64,000 nt of DNA from Candidatus Pantoea soli (GTDB taxonomy: Bacteria; Pseudomonadota; Gammaproteobacteria; Enterobacterales; Enterobacteriaceae). This document shows, piece after piece, positions 50,737-59,012 of this stretch. Each line of letters starts with the position of its first letter. Positions within the stretch are counted from its first letter, which is position 1. The stretch is taken from contig NZ_CP032702.1 of assembly GCF_007833795.1 (NCBI RefSeq), forward strand, positions 3,224,001 through 3,288,000. The letters are read 5' to 3'. A program made the translations under genes and the position numbers. Below the pieces are notes generated by a model. The model saw nothing but the letters and a program-made list of their open reading frames with translations, had not been told where the DNA came from and made no database searches.

Positions 50737-50758
50737 GCCGCCGGCCCCGCGACGCGGC

Positions 50759-52669
50759 TTACAGCCGGCTGAGGCAATCCATCGCCACGGCCTTGAAACT
50801 GGCGAAATCCCGGCAGTTGCGCAGACGCGATGTGGCGCGTTCGCGCAGAAAGGTGACGAACAGATCGTAAATCGCCATTGCCTCTTCATATTCGCGTTTG
50901 CTGATTGCCAGCAGAAAAATCACCGTGGCGGTCTCATCACCCCAGCTGACACCGTGCGGGGCCAGCACGGTATAGACCACGCTTTTTTTTGCCAGCAGCC
51001 CCAGCGCGTGCGGCAGCGCAATGCCCTCTCCGAGCAGCGTGCTGACAATCGCTTCACGCTCCACCACCGAGGGGCAGAAATCGCTATCCACATACCCTTC
51101 CGCCTCCAGCTGTGCGCACAGCTGCTGAAACAGCGCTGACTGATCGACCGGCTGGTCCAGCACCATAAAGTGCTGCGCATCAAAGTATTTCTCCAGCATA
51201 TAAGGTCGGGTGCGATCCACCAGCACCAGTTTACCCAGCTGTTCCAGCTGAAATTCCGTGGGGAACGGGGCCATGACCACCACCGGCTTGTTTTTCTCAC
51301 TCAGGCGCACGGTGGAAATCACAAAATCCTCTTCCACCTGGTCACGCCTCTCGTAGTCGCGCTGCGACAGGCGCGCCGTCACCACCAGCTGCGGATATTT
51401 ACGCAACAGCAGCGCTTCAATCATGCGCAGCGTGGAGTTGCCGCTGTCGCACACCAGCAGCACCTGCGGATGCCGCTGATAGCCGACATCGTAATGGCGC
51501 TCCAGCCCGACGCCGATATGCAGCACCAGGAAGCCAATTTCGTTTTCACTGATGGTATAGGGCGTGTATTTACCCCAGCTGGTCACGGCAGCCAGCGTCA
51601 CATCATAAGCCATTGGATAGTGCTGCTTGATGTTGCTGAGCAGCGGGTTCGGAATGTGAATCTGATAGCGCACCCGGGTAATCATGGTTTTGATATGGGT
51701 AAGCAGATCGGCGCGCAGCTGTTCGTCCTGCTGCAGCCGGTAGTTGTAATGGGTATTGATATAGCTCAGCAGGTAATCAACCAGCGCATCCGCGTCATCG
51801 GCGTTGATGGTGCTGGGGGCCTGCGCCTGGATCTGCCGCGCGGCAATGTTGACCCGCAGCCAGTTCTCCTCAGCCTGCGAGACCGGTTTGCCCACCAGCG
51901 GACGCAGCAGAGTGACCAGATGGTGCGCTGCGGCGCGGACCTCTGCCCCCACCTCTTCCGCGCCGGGGTCATTAAGCGGGAAGCCTTCGCTGATGCGGCG
52001 CACCGCCACGGCACAGTAAATCAGCAGATAGCGCTCACCCTCATCGCTCAGGCGGATGGCATGGCCGGTAAAGCAGCGCTGCAGCAGCGGCTGCAGCTGC
52101 GCCAGCAGGCCAGCGTCAAGCGCTTCGACGGTCAGCAGCGGGCTGTCCGGGGTGTCCTGATCAATTTGCCACAGCAGGTCGGTCAGGCAGGTGCGGATCG
52201 CCGCCTCGCTGCCGAACAGCTTCATGCCATAGCGCGGCCGGGTTTCAATTGTCAGCAGGTAGCGTCCCAGCCACTCGCGTACATCGGCCATATCGCCCTG
52301 CAGCGTGGCGCGACTGACAAACCACTCTTCAGAGAGATCTTCCAGCTTGAGCGAATAGGTGGCGGTAAGAAAACGGCACAGCAGATAGCGTACGCGATCC
52401 TGCGCCGTGCGCGGCACCCGCAGCGGGGCGGCGCGCTCAGCCTGCAGCTGGCCGAAACGCGATGCGTCATCAATCTTCAGCTGATAACCTGCGCCACGCG
52501 CCAGCACAAACCGGGCGCCATGCTGCGCCAGCAGCGCATTCAGTGCGGTCATGTCGGTGCGCACCGTGCGCGTTGACACCGAAAAGCGCCGCGCCAGTTC
52601 ATCCTGCGGCAGCGTTTCGTTTTGCAGCGCAGCAAAAAGTTGCGCCAGGCGCTGATTAGGAAATCTCAC
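50759..52669 (-). CDS. PRD-containing transcriptional activator, MtlR/BglG type, with PTS EIIB and EIIA modules
   Basis: This is a 636-residue regulator. Residues ~10-70 form the helix-turn-helix (LPQDELARRFSVSTRTVRTD). Two PTS-regulation domains span ~180-400. An EIIB-like module (~410-500) has a Cys in VLLVCDSGNSTLRMIEALL, and an EIIA-like module (~500-636) has a His in EGIALPHALGLL. All these sites can be phosphorylated by HPr or EII proteins, so it senses PTS activity. It is the last gene of the nine-gene cluster reading leftward from 58292 and its likely regulator, probably acting at DNA as MtlR does. Confidence 0.88.
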   Translation of the reverse strand: MRFPNQRLAQLFAALQNETLPQDELARRFSVSTRTVRTDMTALNALLAQHGARFVLARGAGYQLKIDDASRFGQLQAERAAPLRVPRTAQDRVRYLLCRFLTATYSLKLEDLSEEWFVSRATLQGDMADVREWLGRYLLTIETRPRYGMKLFGSEAAIRTCLTDLLWQIDQDTPDSPLLTVEALDAGLLAQLQPLLQRCFTGHAIRLSDEGERYLLIYCAVAVRRISEGFPLNDPGAEEVGAEVRAAAHHLVTLLRPLVGKPVSQAEENWLRVNIAARQIQAQAPSTINADDADALVDYLLSYINTHYNYRLQQDEQLRADLLTHIKTMITRVRYQIHIPNPLLSNIKQHYPMAYDVTLAAVTSWGKYTPYTISENEIGFLVLHIGVGLERHYDVGYQRHPQVLLVCDSGNSTLRMIEALLLRKYPQLVVTARLSQRDYERRDQVEEDFVISTVRLSEKNKPVVVMAPFPTEFQLEQLGKLVLVDRTRPYMLEKYFDAQHFMVLDQPVDQSALFQQLCAQLEAEGYVDSDFCPSVVEREAIVSTLLGEGIALPHALGLLAKKSVVYTVLAPHGVSWGDETATVIFLLAISKREYEEAMAIYDLFVTFLRERATSRLRNCRDFASFKAVAMDCLSRL

Positions 52670-52693
52670 GGAACCTCACCTGTGGCTGAGTGA

Positions 52694-53431
52694 TTACAGC
52701 AGTTCCCTGCACGTTGCCAGAAGCTGACGCACGTCGTCAACGCGCGTCTCGCCGCTGGCGCGGTCAATGATCGCACTGTAAACGTGGGGGATCACTTTGC
52801 TCACGCCGGCCTCCAGCGCAATCCGTACGATCGCGGCAAAGTTCGTGAGATCGATACCGCCGGTAGGTTCCAGCCAGAAATCGCGTCGCGCACAGGCTTC
52901 CGCCACCGCGCGATACTCTGCAACCGCCTGCAGGCCGCCCATCGGGAAGTACTTCAGCGCGCTGCCGCCCATGTCCTGCAGCATGGCGATGGCGGTATCC
53001 ACCGGCACGATGGCATCCGCCGCCTGCGCGCTGCGCGGCCCGGTCGAGATTTTTACCTGTCCCGGCGTGCCGGTGGGTGATACCAGACCATTAACGAGAG
53101 TGTGCGGTTGGCCCAGTAACGCCCGGCTGGTCGCGACGCCGGTGAACACCTGATTAACGTGCTGCGGCTGCAGCGCCGCGGCAATTTCACTGACCATCGC
53201 GGACTGTGCCGGATCGCCGGCACCCAGCCCGATCGACAGCGCATTATCCGTCAGCGCAGCGTAGTCGCGCATATCGGCAATCGCCGCCTCGGTGGTGGTG
53301 TAGTGCTTTGACAATACGCCCACCAGCACGTGCCCTTCGGCTGCCAGCCAGATGTCCCTGGCATTCTGTTTTGAACCCGCCAGCACGTTGAGGCACAGCC
53401 GGCCCTGATAAAAATTCGGGAAAAGATTCAT
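52694..53431 (-). CDS. 2-keto-3-deoxy-6-phosphogluconate aldolase, DgaF-like
   Basis: This 245-residue class I aldolase-type TIM barrel carries the likely Schiff-base lysine in GSALKYFPMGG and phosphate-site glycines in EPTGGIDLTNF. It corresponds to the family I recall as EF_0839/AHA_3917 (TIGR03581) and to Salmonella DgaF, which splits KDGP into pyruvate and glyceraldehyde-3-phosphate. It overlaps the DgaE-like gene by 4 bases (ATGA). Confidence 0.85.
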   Translation of the reverse strand: MNLFPNFYQGRLCLNVLAGSKQNARDIWLAAEGHVLVGVLSKHYTTTEAAIADMRDYAALTDNALSIGLGAGDPAQSAMVSEIAAALQPQHVNQVFTGVATSRALLGQPHTLVNGLVSPTGTPGQVKISTGPRSAQAADAIVPVDTAIAMLQDMGGSALKYFPMGGLQAVAEYRAVAEACARRDFWLEPTGGIDLTNFAAIVRIALEAGVSKVIPHVYSAIIDRASGETRVDDVRQLLATCRELL

Positions 53432-54549
53432 GCCCGGCCTCCTTCATTCAGCAGCGCCTGAATGCGGCTGAAAATGGTATGCAGCTGTGCGGCGCTGACG
53501 CTGCGCACATCCGCCTCAATAATGCCTTCGTTGGCCTTGTAACCGCGGAAGTAGATAGCGATGTCGCCGCTTTTCAGCGCCTGCACCAGTTCGCCGGTCG
53601 GCCAGCCGGTCAGCGCTTCATCAAAAGCGATTTCAGCCCGGGCGATATCGCGCCCGGCGCTATCCCACACCACGCGCGCGGTCACGCCTGGCAGCGTATT
53701 GAGGTTATCGATAAATGGTGTCATGTGCGTGACCATCTCCGCACCGCCGGTTTTGCTTTTGAGCTGATAATTTTCAATCGCCTGCGTCAGGCCCAGAATG
53801 GCCTCTTTGGCCACTTTCATGGCGCGGCCGATGCCGTTGCTCTGGCGTTTGACCCAGGCAACCTGCTGGCTGCGGCCAATCACCAGACCGCTGCCCGGCC
53901 CCTCAATCGCCTTGGCTCCGCTGTAAATCACCAGATCCGCGCCCATGCGGTAGTAACACTGCAGATCCTCTTCTGCGGCTGCATCCACAATCAGCGGTAC
54001 GCCGTGCTGGTGCGCCACCGCCGCTGCCTGCTCAACGCTAAGGTGGCTTTTCTGCACGCAGTGATGTGATTTCACGTAGAGCAGCGCGGCGGTATTCGGT
54101 GTAATGGCTGCCGCCAGCTGCTGCGGTGAACACTCATTGCTGTAACCGGCTTCCACCAGACGTCCGCCGCCCAGCGCCACCATGGTGCCAACCGGCGCGC
54201 CGTAATTCACGTTGTGGCCTTTTGGCATCACGATGTCGTGCGGCACGCTAAGCGGTGCAGCGTGCAGGTTATCCCGCAGCCAGTCATCCTCTTTGACAAT
54301 CACCGCCGCCACGCTTTGTGCAAGGCCGGCCGAGGCACATGACACCACCACCGCGCTCTCCACCTCCAGCAGCCTGGCGATGTAAGCTCCGGTTTTATCC
54401 ACCAGATCCTGCATCTCAAAATAGTGGCTCAGGCCGTAACGCACGGTCTCTGCCACATCGTCAGACGGTGTGGAGACGCCGAGGATGGTCATGCGCCCCG
54501 AGGCGTTGATCACCTGTTTCAGACCATATTTTTCATAAATCGAAGACAT
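53428..54549 (-). CDS. PLP-dependent DgaE-like ammonia-lyase (D-glucosaminate-6-phosphate type)
   Basis: This 373-residue fold-type I PLP enzyme has the cofactor lysine in VIYSGAKAIEGPGSGLVIG and the aspartate in VPLIVDAAAEEDL. It resembles selenocysteine synthase-like proteins and Salmonella DgaE, which turns D-glucosaminate-6-phosphate into KDGP plus ammonia. I chose the ATG at 54549 (MSSIYEKYGLKQVINASGR) because GAAGGGAAAG precedes it and the longer frame lies inside the amidohydrolase gene. It is coupled to both neighbours. Confidence 0.85.
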   Translation of the reverse strand: MSSIYEKYGLKQVINASGRMTILGVSTPSDDVAETVRYGLSHYFEMQDLVDKTGAYIARLLEVESAVVVSCASAGLAQSVAAVIVKEDDWLRDNLHAAPLSVPHDIVMPKGHNVNYGAPVGTMVALGGGRLVEAGYSNECSPQQLAAAITPNTAALLYVKSHHCVQKSHLSVEQAAAVAHQHGVPLIVDAAAEEDLQCYYRMGADLVIYSGAKAIEGPGSGLVIGRSQQVAWVKRQSNGIGRAMKVAKEAILGLTQAIENYQLKSKTGGAEMVTHMTPFIDNLNTLPGVTARVVWDSAGRDIARAEIAFDEALTGWPTGELVQALKSGDIAIYFRGYKANEGIIEADVRSVSAAQLHTIFSRIQALLNEGGRA

Positions 54550-55666
54550 GATTGGCTTTCCCTTCATCGGTAAGATGCCACTGGCCCGCGATAACGACGG
54601 CCAGCGGCAGCAGCTGTTGCGCACCCGTGATCCGCTCACCCTCTGCATCCGTGAACGGCCGGGCTTCCTCTTTGACGGTAAAAATGGTCAGGTCGGCGTC
54701 GTACCCTTCAGCCAGCCGCCCTTTGCTGTGCAGGCGCAGGTTCGCCGCGGCGTGGTCAGTCACGCAGGCAATGACCTGCGGCAGCGTCATGCCAAGGCTG
54801 AGAAATTTCGACATGACGTGAGCCAGGCTGTGCACCGGCCCGTGCAGACGGTTGCGGCAGTAAATGTCCGAGCTGATGGTGTCGGGCAGCAGGCCCTGCG
54901 CAATCGCCTGCCGCGCCACCGCAAAGCTGAAACTGGCGCTGCCATGACCGATATCCAGCTTCACGCCGCGCGCAATCGCCTGTTTGACCGCCGCCTTCAG
55001 GGTGCCCTGCGGCGATAAAATGCGGTTTGGCTTGCCGTTGAAGCAGTGGGTAATAATGTCGCCTGACGTCAGCAGCGCGGCGATCTCTTCCAGCACCGGC
55101 GGGTTATTGCCAATGTGTACCATCAGCGGCAGATGGCCTGCCGCCTGCTGAATGGCTTTGGCGCGCACCAGCGGCTGAAGGCCGTTTTCGCCCACCACGC
55201 TGCTGCTCATCCGCGCCTTCAGGCCGATGATAAATTCCGGCCGGCGCTGCACCGCCTGCACCACGGCCTCACCGTCGATTTTTGCCATGTCGGCCAGCTC
55301 ATTCTGCGTCACGATGCCGGTGCGTGAGATATTGATCAGCGCGCGCACATCGGTGATGGCGGATCGGGTGAGCTGCCAGAAATCGTCGATATGGTCAGCG
55401 CCGGTGCTGCCCGCATCCACGACCGTGCTCACTCCCTGGGCCACACCGATGGCATCGGCTTCGTCGTGATAAATCGGTGAATGCGGATAGCAGTGCACAT
55501 GGCTGTCGATCCAGCCGGCGCTGACATAGTAACGCCCGCCAAGGTCGCGCTCCTGCTGCGCGGTCCCCTGCACGTCACCAACCGCCACGATTTTGCCGTG
55601 CCGGAGGGCGATGTCAGCCAGCTGTTCATCGCATAACCGCGCACGGCGCAAAATCAGGTCAAACAT
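54533..55666 (-). CDS. Amidohydrolase/deacetylase-type metallohydrolase (EF_0837-like)
   Basis: This 377-residue amidohydrolase-superfamily enzyme has metal ligands in WIDSHVHCYPH, a candidate carbamylated Lys in LKARMSSSVVG, His in LMVHIGNNPP and ITHCFNGKPN, and Asp in KLDIGHGSASF. The family (TIGR03583 as I recall) is found in this cluster type; the reaction is unproven. Hydrolysis of an N-acyl or cyclic amide feeding the DgaE step is the likely role. I prefer the ATG at 55666, 9 bases after GGAGG. Its end overlaps the DgaE-like gene by 17 bases. Confidence 0.85.
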   Translation of the reverse strand: MFDLILRRARLCDEQLADIALRHGKIVAVGDVQGTAQQERDLGGRYYVSAGWIDSHVHCYPHSPIYHDEADAIGVAQGVSTVVDAGSTGADHIDDFWQLTRSAITDVRALINISRTGIVTQNELADMAKIDGEAVVQAVQRRPEFIIGLKARMSSSVVGENGLQPLVRAKAIQQAAGHLPLMVHIGNNPPVLEEIAALLTSGDIITHCFNGKPNRILSPQGTLKAAVKQAIARGVKLDIGHGSASFSFAVARQAIAQGLLPDTISSDIYCRNRLHGPVHSLAHVMSKFLSLGMTLPQVIACVTDHAAANLRLHSKGRLAEGYDADLTIFTVKEEARPFTDAEGERITGAQQLLPLAVVIAGQWHLTDEGKANHVFDL

Positions 55667-55706
55667 AAAAGCCTCCATTGTGGGCATGCATCACCCGCCC
55701 TGTCGC

Positions 55707-56354
55707 TTACAGCGAAACCGGGAAGAAAGCGCCCAGTACCATGGCCCCCAGAATCGCGCCACCGGTAATCGGTTTATTCCACAGGTAAAACAGGAGTGCC
55801 CCGAGCAGCGATCCCAGTCCGATCGGAATCGATGCCGTTATCGCTGAGAGGATAATCAGCGGCCCGAGAAAACGGCCCGAGGCATTCCCGGCCCCCATCA
55901 TGACGTCAGCTCCGTAGGTGGAGTCGCTCTGGTTAATGGTGAACTTCCGCGCAAGGATAATGACGTAGCCAATCGCCACCCCGATGACCAGCCCGGTTGC
56001 CAGGGAGGCAGCAAAGTTAGCCACCGGAAACACAATGCCCGCCCCCAGCAGCAGCGCCGGCACGCCAAGGCCAACCCCGGTCTGAATGGCCCCGCCGATA
56101 TCCAGGATGCCCACCAGCGAGCCCTCAATGATGCGTGCGAACAGGAAGCTGGCCCCAAACGCCGCCACCGCGCCATAGACGCCGGTTTCCATACCGGATC
56201 GCAGCATGGAGACAAACGCCACTTCGTTAAACGCGCCAATGCCATACAGGTAATACATGTGCGTTCCGGCAAAGACCCCGGCTGACAGCAGGCCAACAAA
56301 GATCGGAAATGACCAGTCGGCGTACCAGAACCCTTTGTTTTCGCTTTCGTTCAT
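55707..56354 (-). CDS. DUF4310 membrane protein (EF_0833-like), putative transporter subunit
   Basis: This 215-residue protein has six or more hydrophobic spans and glycine-rich helices (AFVSMLRSGMETGVYGAVAAF, DIGGAIQTGVGLGVPALLLG, LGPLIILSAITASIPIGLGS). It matches the DUF4310 family, which occurs only with the other members of this cluster. No transport mechanism has been described that I know of. With DUF4311 it probably forms the membrane part of an importer. Confidence 0.82.
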   Translation of the reverse strand: MNESENKGFWYADWSFPIFVGLLSAGVFAGTHMYYLYGIGAFNEVAFVSMLRSGMETGVYGAVAAFGASFLFARIIEGSLVGILDIGGAIQTGVGLGVPALLLGAGIVFPVANFAASLATGLVIGVAIGYVIILARKFTINQSDSTYGADVMMGAGNASGRFLGPLIILSAITASIPIGLGSLLGALLFYLWNKPITGGAILGAMVLGAFFPVSL

Positions 56355-56366
56355 CTGCCTGCCTCC

Positions 56367-57143
56367 TTATTTGCCGCTCAGGCTGTTGTGGATCATATCG
56401 AGCCAGCCAGGGATGCCGAGCTGGAAGGATTGCAGCAGCTTCATGTCAAAGCCGCGGAAGAAGCCGCTCAGCACAAACAGCAGCACAATGGCAAACATCA
56501 TCACGCGCGTAACCCGGTTCCAGCCGCTCTCTTCCACGCCTTTGCCTATCAGAATGCCCAGCACCAGGCCCGGCACGGCGTTGCCCATGATCAGCTGCGC
56601 CAGGCCGCCGAAGATGGTGGCCCAGAAGCCGGATTTTTTGCCGGCATCAATCGCGGCCAGCCAGAAAATCACCGGCATGACGGTGTTCACCAGCAGGTTG
56701 GCAGCCGGCACCAGCACTTTTACCGCCGTCACCTGCAGCGCGGCCGGTACCGCCGATGCAGTACTGTTCAAAAAGGCCACCACGATCATGCCGATGATCC
56801 CGCAGGCAATCGCCATGCGCTTAGGGTTGTGCAGCGTTTCCGCGACGTTACGGTTTTTCACCATCAGCGCGGCTGCGCCCCAGTTCGGCAGGATGCGGTG
56901 GTCAACGTCCTGCGTGAAGGAACCGGCCGCCACTGAAGAAGCCCAGGCGTTGAAGAAAAAGCCCAGCCCAAAGGAGAAATGCGAAGCCGGATCGCCCTCG
57001 CAGGCGTTGAGCTCACCCAGCGTACGAAACGCGCCCATGCCCTGGGTGACTGGCGCGTGGAACATGCGGGCGGCACCGGCACCGACGCCCACGCCGACCA
57101 GTCCGCCGATGATCAACGACTTAAACAAAATGATTAGAAACAT
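56367..57143 (-). CDS. DUF4311 membrane protein (EF_0832-like), putative transporter subunit
   Basis: This 258-residue membrane protein has about seven hydrophobic spans. A conserved-looking polar stretch (LGELNACEGDPASHFSFGLG) precedes a membrane segment and could shape a substrate path. It belongs to the DUF4311 family, which is tied to this operon type. The start at 57143 follows AAGGG. It lies 12 bases upstream of DUF4310, so they form one translational unit. Confidence 0.82.
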   Translation of the reverse strand: MFLIILFKSLIIGGLVGVGVGAGAARMFHAPVTQGMGAFRTLGELNACEGDPASHFSFGLGFFFNAWASSVAAGSFTQDVDHRILPNWGAAALMVKNRNVAETLHNPKRMAIACGIIGMIVVAFLNSTASAVPAALQVTAVKVLVPAANLLVNTVMPVIFWLAAIDAGKKSGFWATIFGGLAQLIMGNAVPGLVLGILIGKGVEESGWNRVTRVMMFAIVLLFVLSGFFRGFDMKLLQSFQLGIPGWLDMIHNSLSGK

Positions 57144-57277
57144 GCTGTGACCCTTGTTGTCGTTATGGTTGGCCTGACGCGGCAGGCTGCAGGCGCGCGG
57201 TGCGGGTATCGCGGGCCGTTGCCGCCGGCAGCCGGTCGGTTCGCCCGCAGCCGGTGCAGCGTGCCGGCCGTCGTCAT

Positions 57278-57583
57278 TCAGGGTGCCGCCGTGAAAGCCA
57301 CCTCTTCGGTGTCGATCACGGTGACGCTGACAGTGATGTCCAGTTCGACGCTGTAGTGCCGCCGTTCACGCGCGAGGAAGAAAAACAGAAATTTCTCCGT
57401 GCGCACCCGCTCCTGCGCGCGCAGCACCCGCACATCCAGCGGTTCGATGCGCAGCAGGATCTTCTGGCTGGTCCGCAGCACCTGCTGCTGCACCTTGCTG
57501 AGCGCATCAGCGAAGGCTTTGGCTTTACTGTCGCCGCTGCCCTGCACGGTGACCTGCGTCTGATATTGCTGTTTCATACTCAA
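57278..57583 (-). CDS. DUF4312 small soluble protein (EF_0831-like)
   Basis: This 101-residue cytoplasmic alpha/beta protein without signal or membrane segments has YQTQVTVQGSGDSKAKAFADA and a basic/aromatic block ERVRTEKFLFFFLARERRHY. It matches DUF4312. The role is unknown, possibly an accessory or energy-coupling subunit of the neighbouring membrane proteins. It overlaps the SFCGS gene by 4 bases. A 134-bp GC-rich gap with no clear gene separates it from DUF4311. Confidence 0.8.
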   Translation of the reverse strand: MSMKQQYQTQVTVQGSGDSKAKAFADALSKVQQQVLRTSQKILLRIEPLDVRVLRAQERVRTEKFLFFFLARERRHYSVELDITVSVTVIDTEEVAFTAAP

Positions 57584-57936
57584 CTGCCGTGCTTCTTGTT
57601 CCAGGCCTGCACCAGGCGCTCACCCAGTTCCTCTTTATCCATAAAACCAAAGCCGAGTACGGTGGCGCCTTCGTTGATCGCGGTTACGCCCTCGTCCACC
57701 GAGCGCATGCCGTGTTTCGCTTTATAGCCATATTTGTTCTGCGCGGTGATCGCCCCAGCGCCGCCGCTGCCGCAGAAGGAGATGCCGAAGTCTGCGTTTT
57801 CCGCTTTCATCACATCCCCCAGTTTCATATCCGCCGCCACGCCCGGCACCACCACTGCCCGGCCACCCGCTTTCTCAATGCCTGCGGCCACTTTCTGGCC
57901 TTTACCCAGGCGATCGCCAATCACTACCGTTACCAT
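57580..57936 (-). CDS. Glycine-rich SFCGS-family protein (EF_0830-like)
   Basis: This 118-residue soluble protein is named for the conserved SFCGSGGAGA motif (Cys55). The motif follows a beta-strand-like segment and looks like the phosphocysteine loop of PTS EIIB proteins (C-G-x-G-x-x-x-S), although it is in mid-protein. The ATG at 57936 follows GAGGAG; an ATG at 57957 is not preceded by a site. The family (TIGR03577 as I recall) has no known function. A phosphocarrier or ligand-binding role is my inference. Confidence 0.8.
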   Translation of the reverse strand: MVTVVIGDRLGKGQKVAAGIEKAGGRAVVVPGVAADMKLGDVMKAENADFGISFCGSGGAGAITAQNKYGYKAKHGMRSVDEGVTAINEGATVLGFGFMDKEELGERLVQAWNKKHGS

Positions 57937-57953
57937 GTGCCACTCCTCTGTGA

Positions 57954-58292
57954 TCATGCTTCGTTTGATTTCGCCACTTCGATATGTACCGAAAGCAGCC
58001 AGGCTTCTTCCACCGGCAGATTGCCAAACAGATCGACCACCTCCTGCGCCAGCGCCAGCGTGGCGGGCGGGATGTCCTCAAACAGGTCGGCGTCGACGTC
58101 CGGTAGCGCTTCGCCGGTCAGAGAGCGTGCCGCCATTGCCCGCACGTGCGCAGCCAGCATCTGCTGCTGCACGGCGTTGGCTTCGATATGGTGGGCGGCA
58201 TAGATCGCCGCAATCCGGGACAGCACGTTATCTGCCAGCGCCTGAATCGCTTCCGGTGCGCCTGGTTTCAGGGGGACAGCATCACTCCTCAC
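57954..58292 (-). CDS. Stand-alone PRD protein (EF_0829-like)
   Basis: This 112-residue protein consists of a single PTS-regulation domain with histidines in AAHVRAMAARSL and WLLSVHIEVAK, the usual phosphorylation positions, and no DNA-binding part. It is the first gene of the cluster and starts at a GTG with AGGAG 9 bases upstream. It may modulate the full-length MtlR-type regulator encoded at the far end. The family (TIGR03582 as I recall) occurs in the same operon in Enterococcus and Aeromonas. Confidence 0.82.
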   Translation of the reverse strand: MRSDAVPLKPGAPEAIQALADNVLSRIAAIYAAHHIEANAVQQQMLAAHVRAMAARSLTGEALPDVDADLFEDIPPATLALAQEVVDLFGNLPVEEAWLLSVHIEVAKSNEA

Positions 58293-58554
58293 CTCGTTAC
58301 TCCTGTTACAGCGGACAATTACAGATAATTCGCGTTGAAAAGAAATTACGCTTTCCGCTAACGGGTTTGGAGACGCAACTTTTCCACCTGAAAGTGGAAA
58401 TCACGCGGGCACGGGTGCGCCAGATCGCAGGATGCACGATGCGTGCAATCACAGGCGTTCAGGCGGGCAAAGCAGAGGTTTTATCGCAGGAGAACGGCGA
58501 AGTGTGCGCCGGACAGCGCAGCAGGCAGGCCAGCCCGGCGGCTGGCCTCAGAAA
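58293..58554. promoter_or_regulatory. Promoter region of the nine-gene cluster
   Basis: 262 bases between the PRD gene and cybC contain the inverted repeat TTCCAC-CTGAAA-GTGGAA at 58382-58399, about 90 bp upstream of the first gene. It is a good candidate operator for the MtlR-type regulator. No sigma-54 promoter of the kind that drives Salmonella dga is evident. Confidence 0.55.
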
Positions 58555-58941
58555 TCAGCGGAATTTCTTATGGTTGACGTTGCGAATCTCTTCCAGTTTT
58601 TTCGCTTCGGTTTTGGCCTGATCCAGCTTGTTGGCTTTCGCCAGCTGATCGACCACATCAATCTGCGCGATCAGCGAATCAAGACCGGCATGGTAATCTT
58701 TGATTTCGGCGCTGTCGGCCGCTTTGCCTTCCAGACGGTCCGGCGTGGATTTTTTGGCATCCTGAGCCGCGGCGCGCATCTTACCGAGGGCAGTCTGCAT
58801 TTCCTGAGCATTGGTGGTCTTCTTCACCACGCTCAGCCCGTCTTTCAGCGTATCCATATCCTGCTCCAGATCGGCCGCAAAGACGCTGGCAGAGGAGAAC
58901 AGTAACGACAGAGACAACATGGCAATCAGATGCTTACGCAT
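58555..58941 (-). CDS. cybC: Soluble cytochrome b562
   Basis: This 128-residue periplasmic four-helix-bundle haem protein has a signal peptide ending in ASVFA before ADLEQDMDTLKD. Axial ligands are Met7 of the mature protein and the His in RNVNHKKFR, both conserved. Length equals E. coli CybC. It lies downstream of pmbA, as in E. coli, but has its own ribosome site (AAGGAACACGTT). Confidence 0.95.
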   Translation of the reverse strand: MRKHLIAMLSLSLLFSSASVFAADLEQDMDTLKDGLSVVKKTTNAQEMQTALGKMRAAAQDAKKSTPDRLEGKAADSAEIKDYHAGLDSLIAQIDVVDQLAKANKLDQAKTEAKKLEEIRNVNHKKFR

Positions 58942-58970
58942 AACGTGTTCCTTTTAATTATTATCGGGCG

Positions 58971-58998
58971 AAAAAAAAGCAGCCTCCCGGGCTGCTTT
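58971..58998 (-). terminator. Terminator after pmbA
   Basis: AAAGCAGCC (58976-58984) pairs with GGCTGCTTT (58990-58998), followed by eight T residues on the minus strand. It separates pmbA from cybC. Confidence 0.9.
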
Positions 58999-59012
58999 CA
59001 TCAGACGATGAC

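Noticed and set aside
51170-52576. 468-codon ORF antisense to the PRD regulator
   Set aside because: It is a shadow frame with low-complexity Gln/His/Arg composition, while the opposite strand encodes a clear multi-domain protein.
57144-57277. Possible small ORF between DUF4311 and DUF4312
   Set aside because: An ATG overlaps the DUF4312 stop, but the frame is low-complexity and runs into DUF4311; the gap looks like GC-rich spacer.
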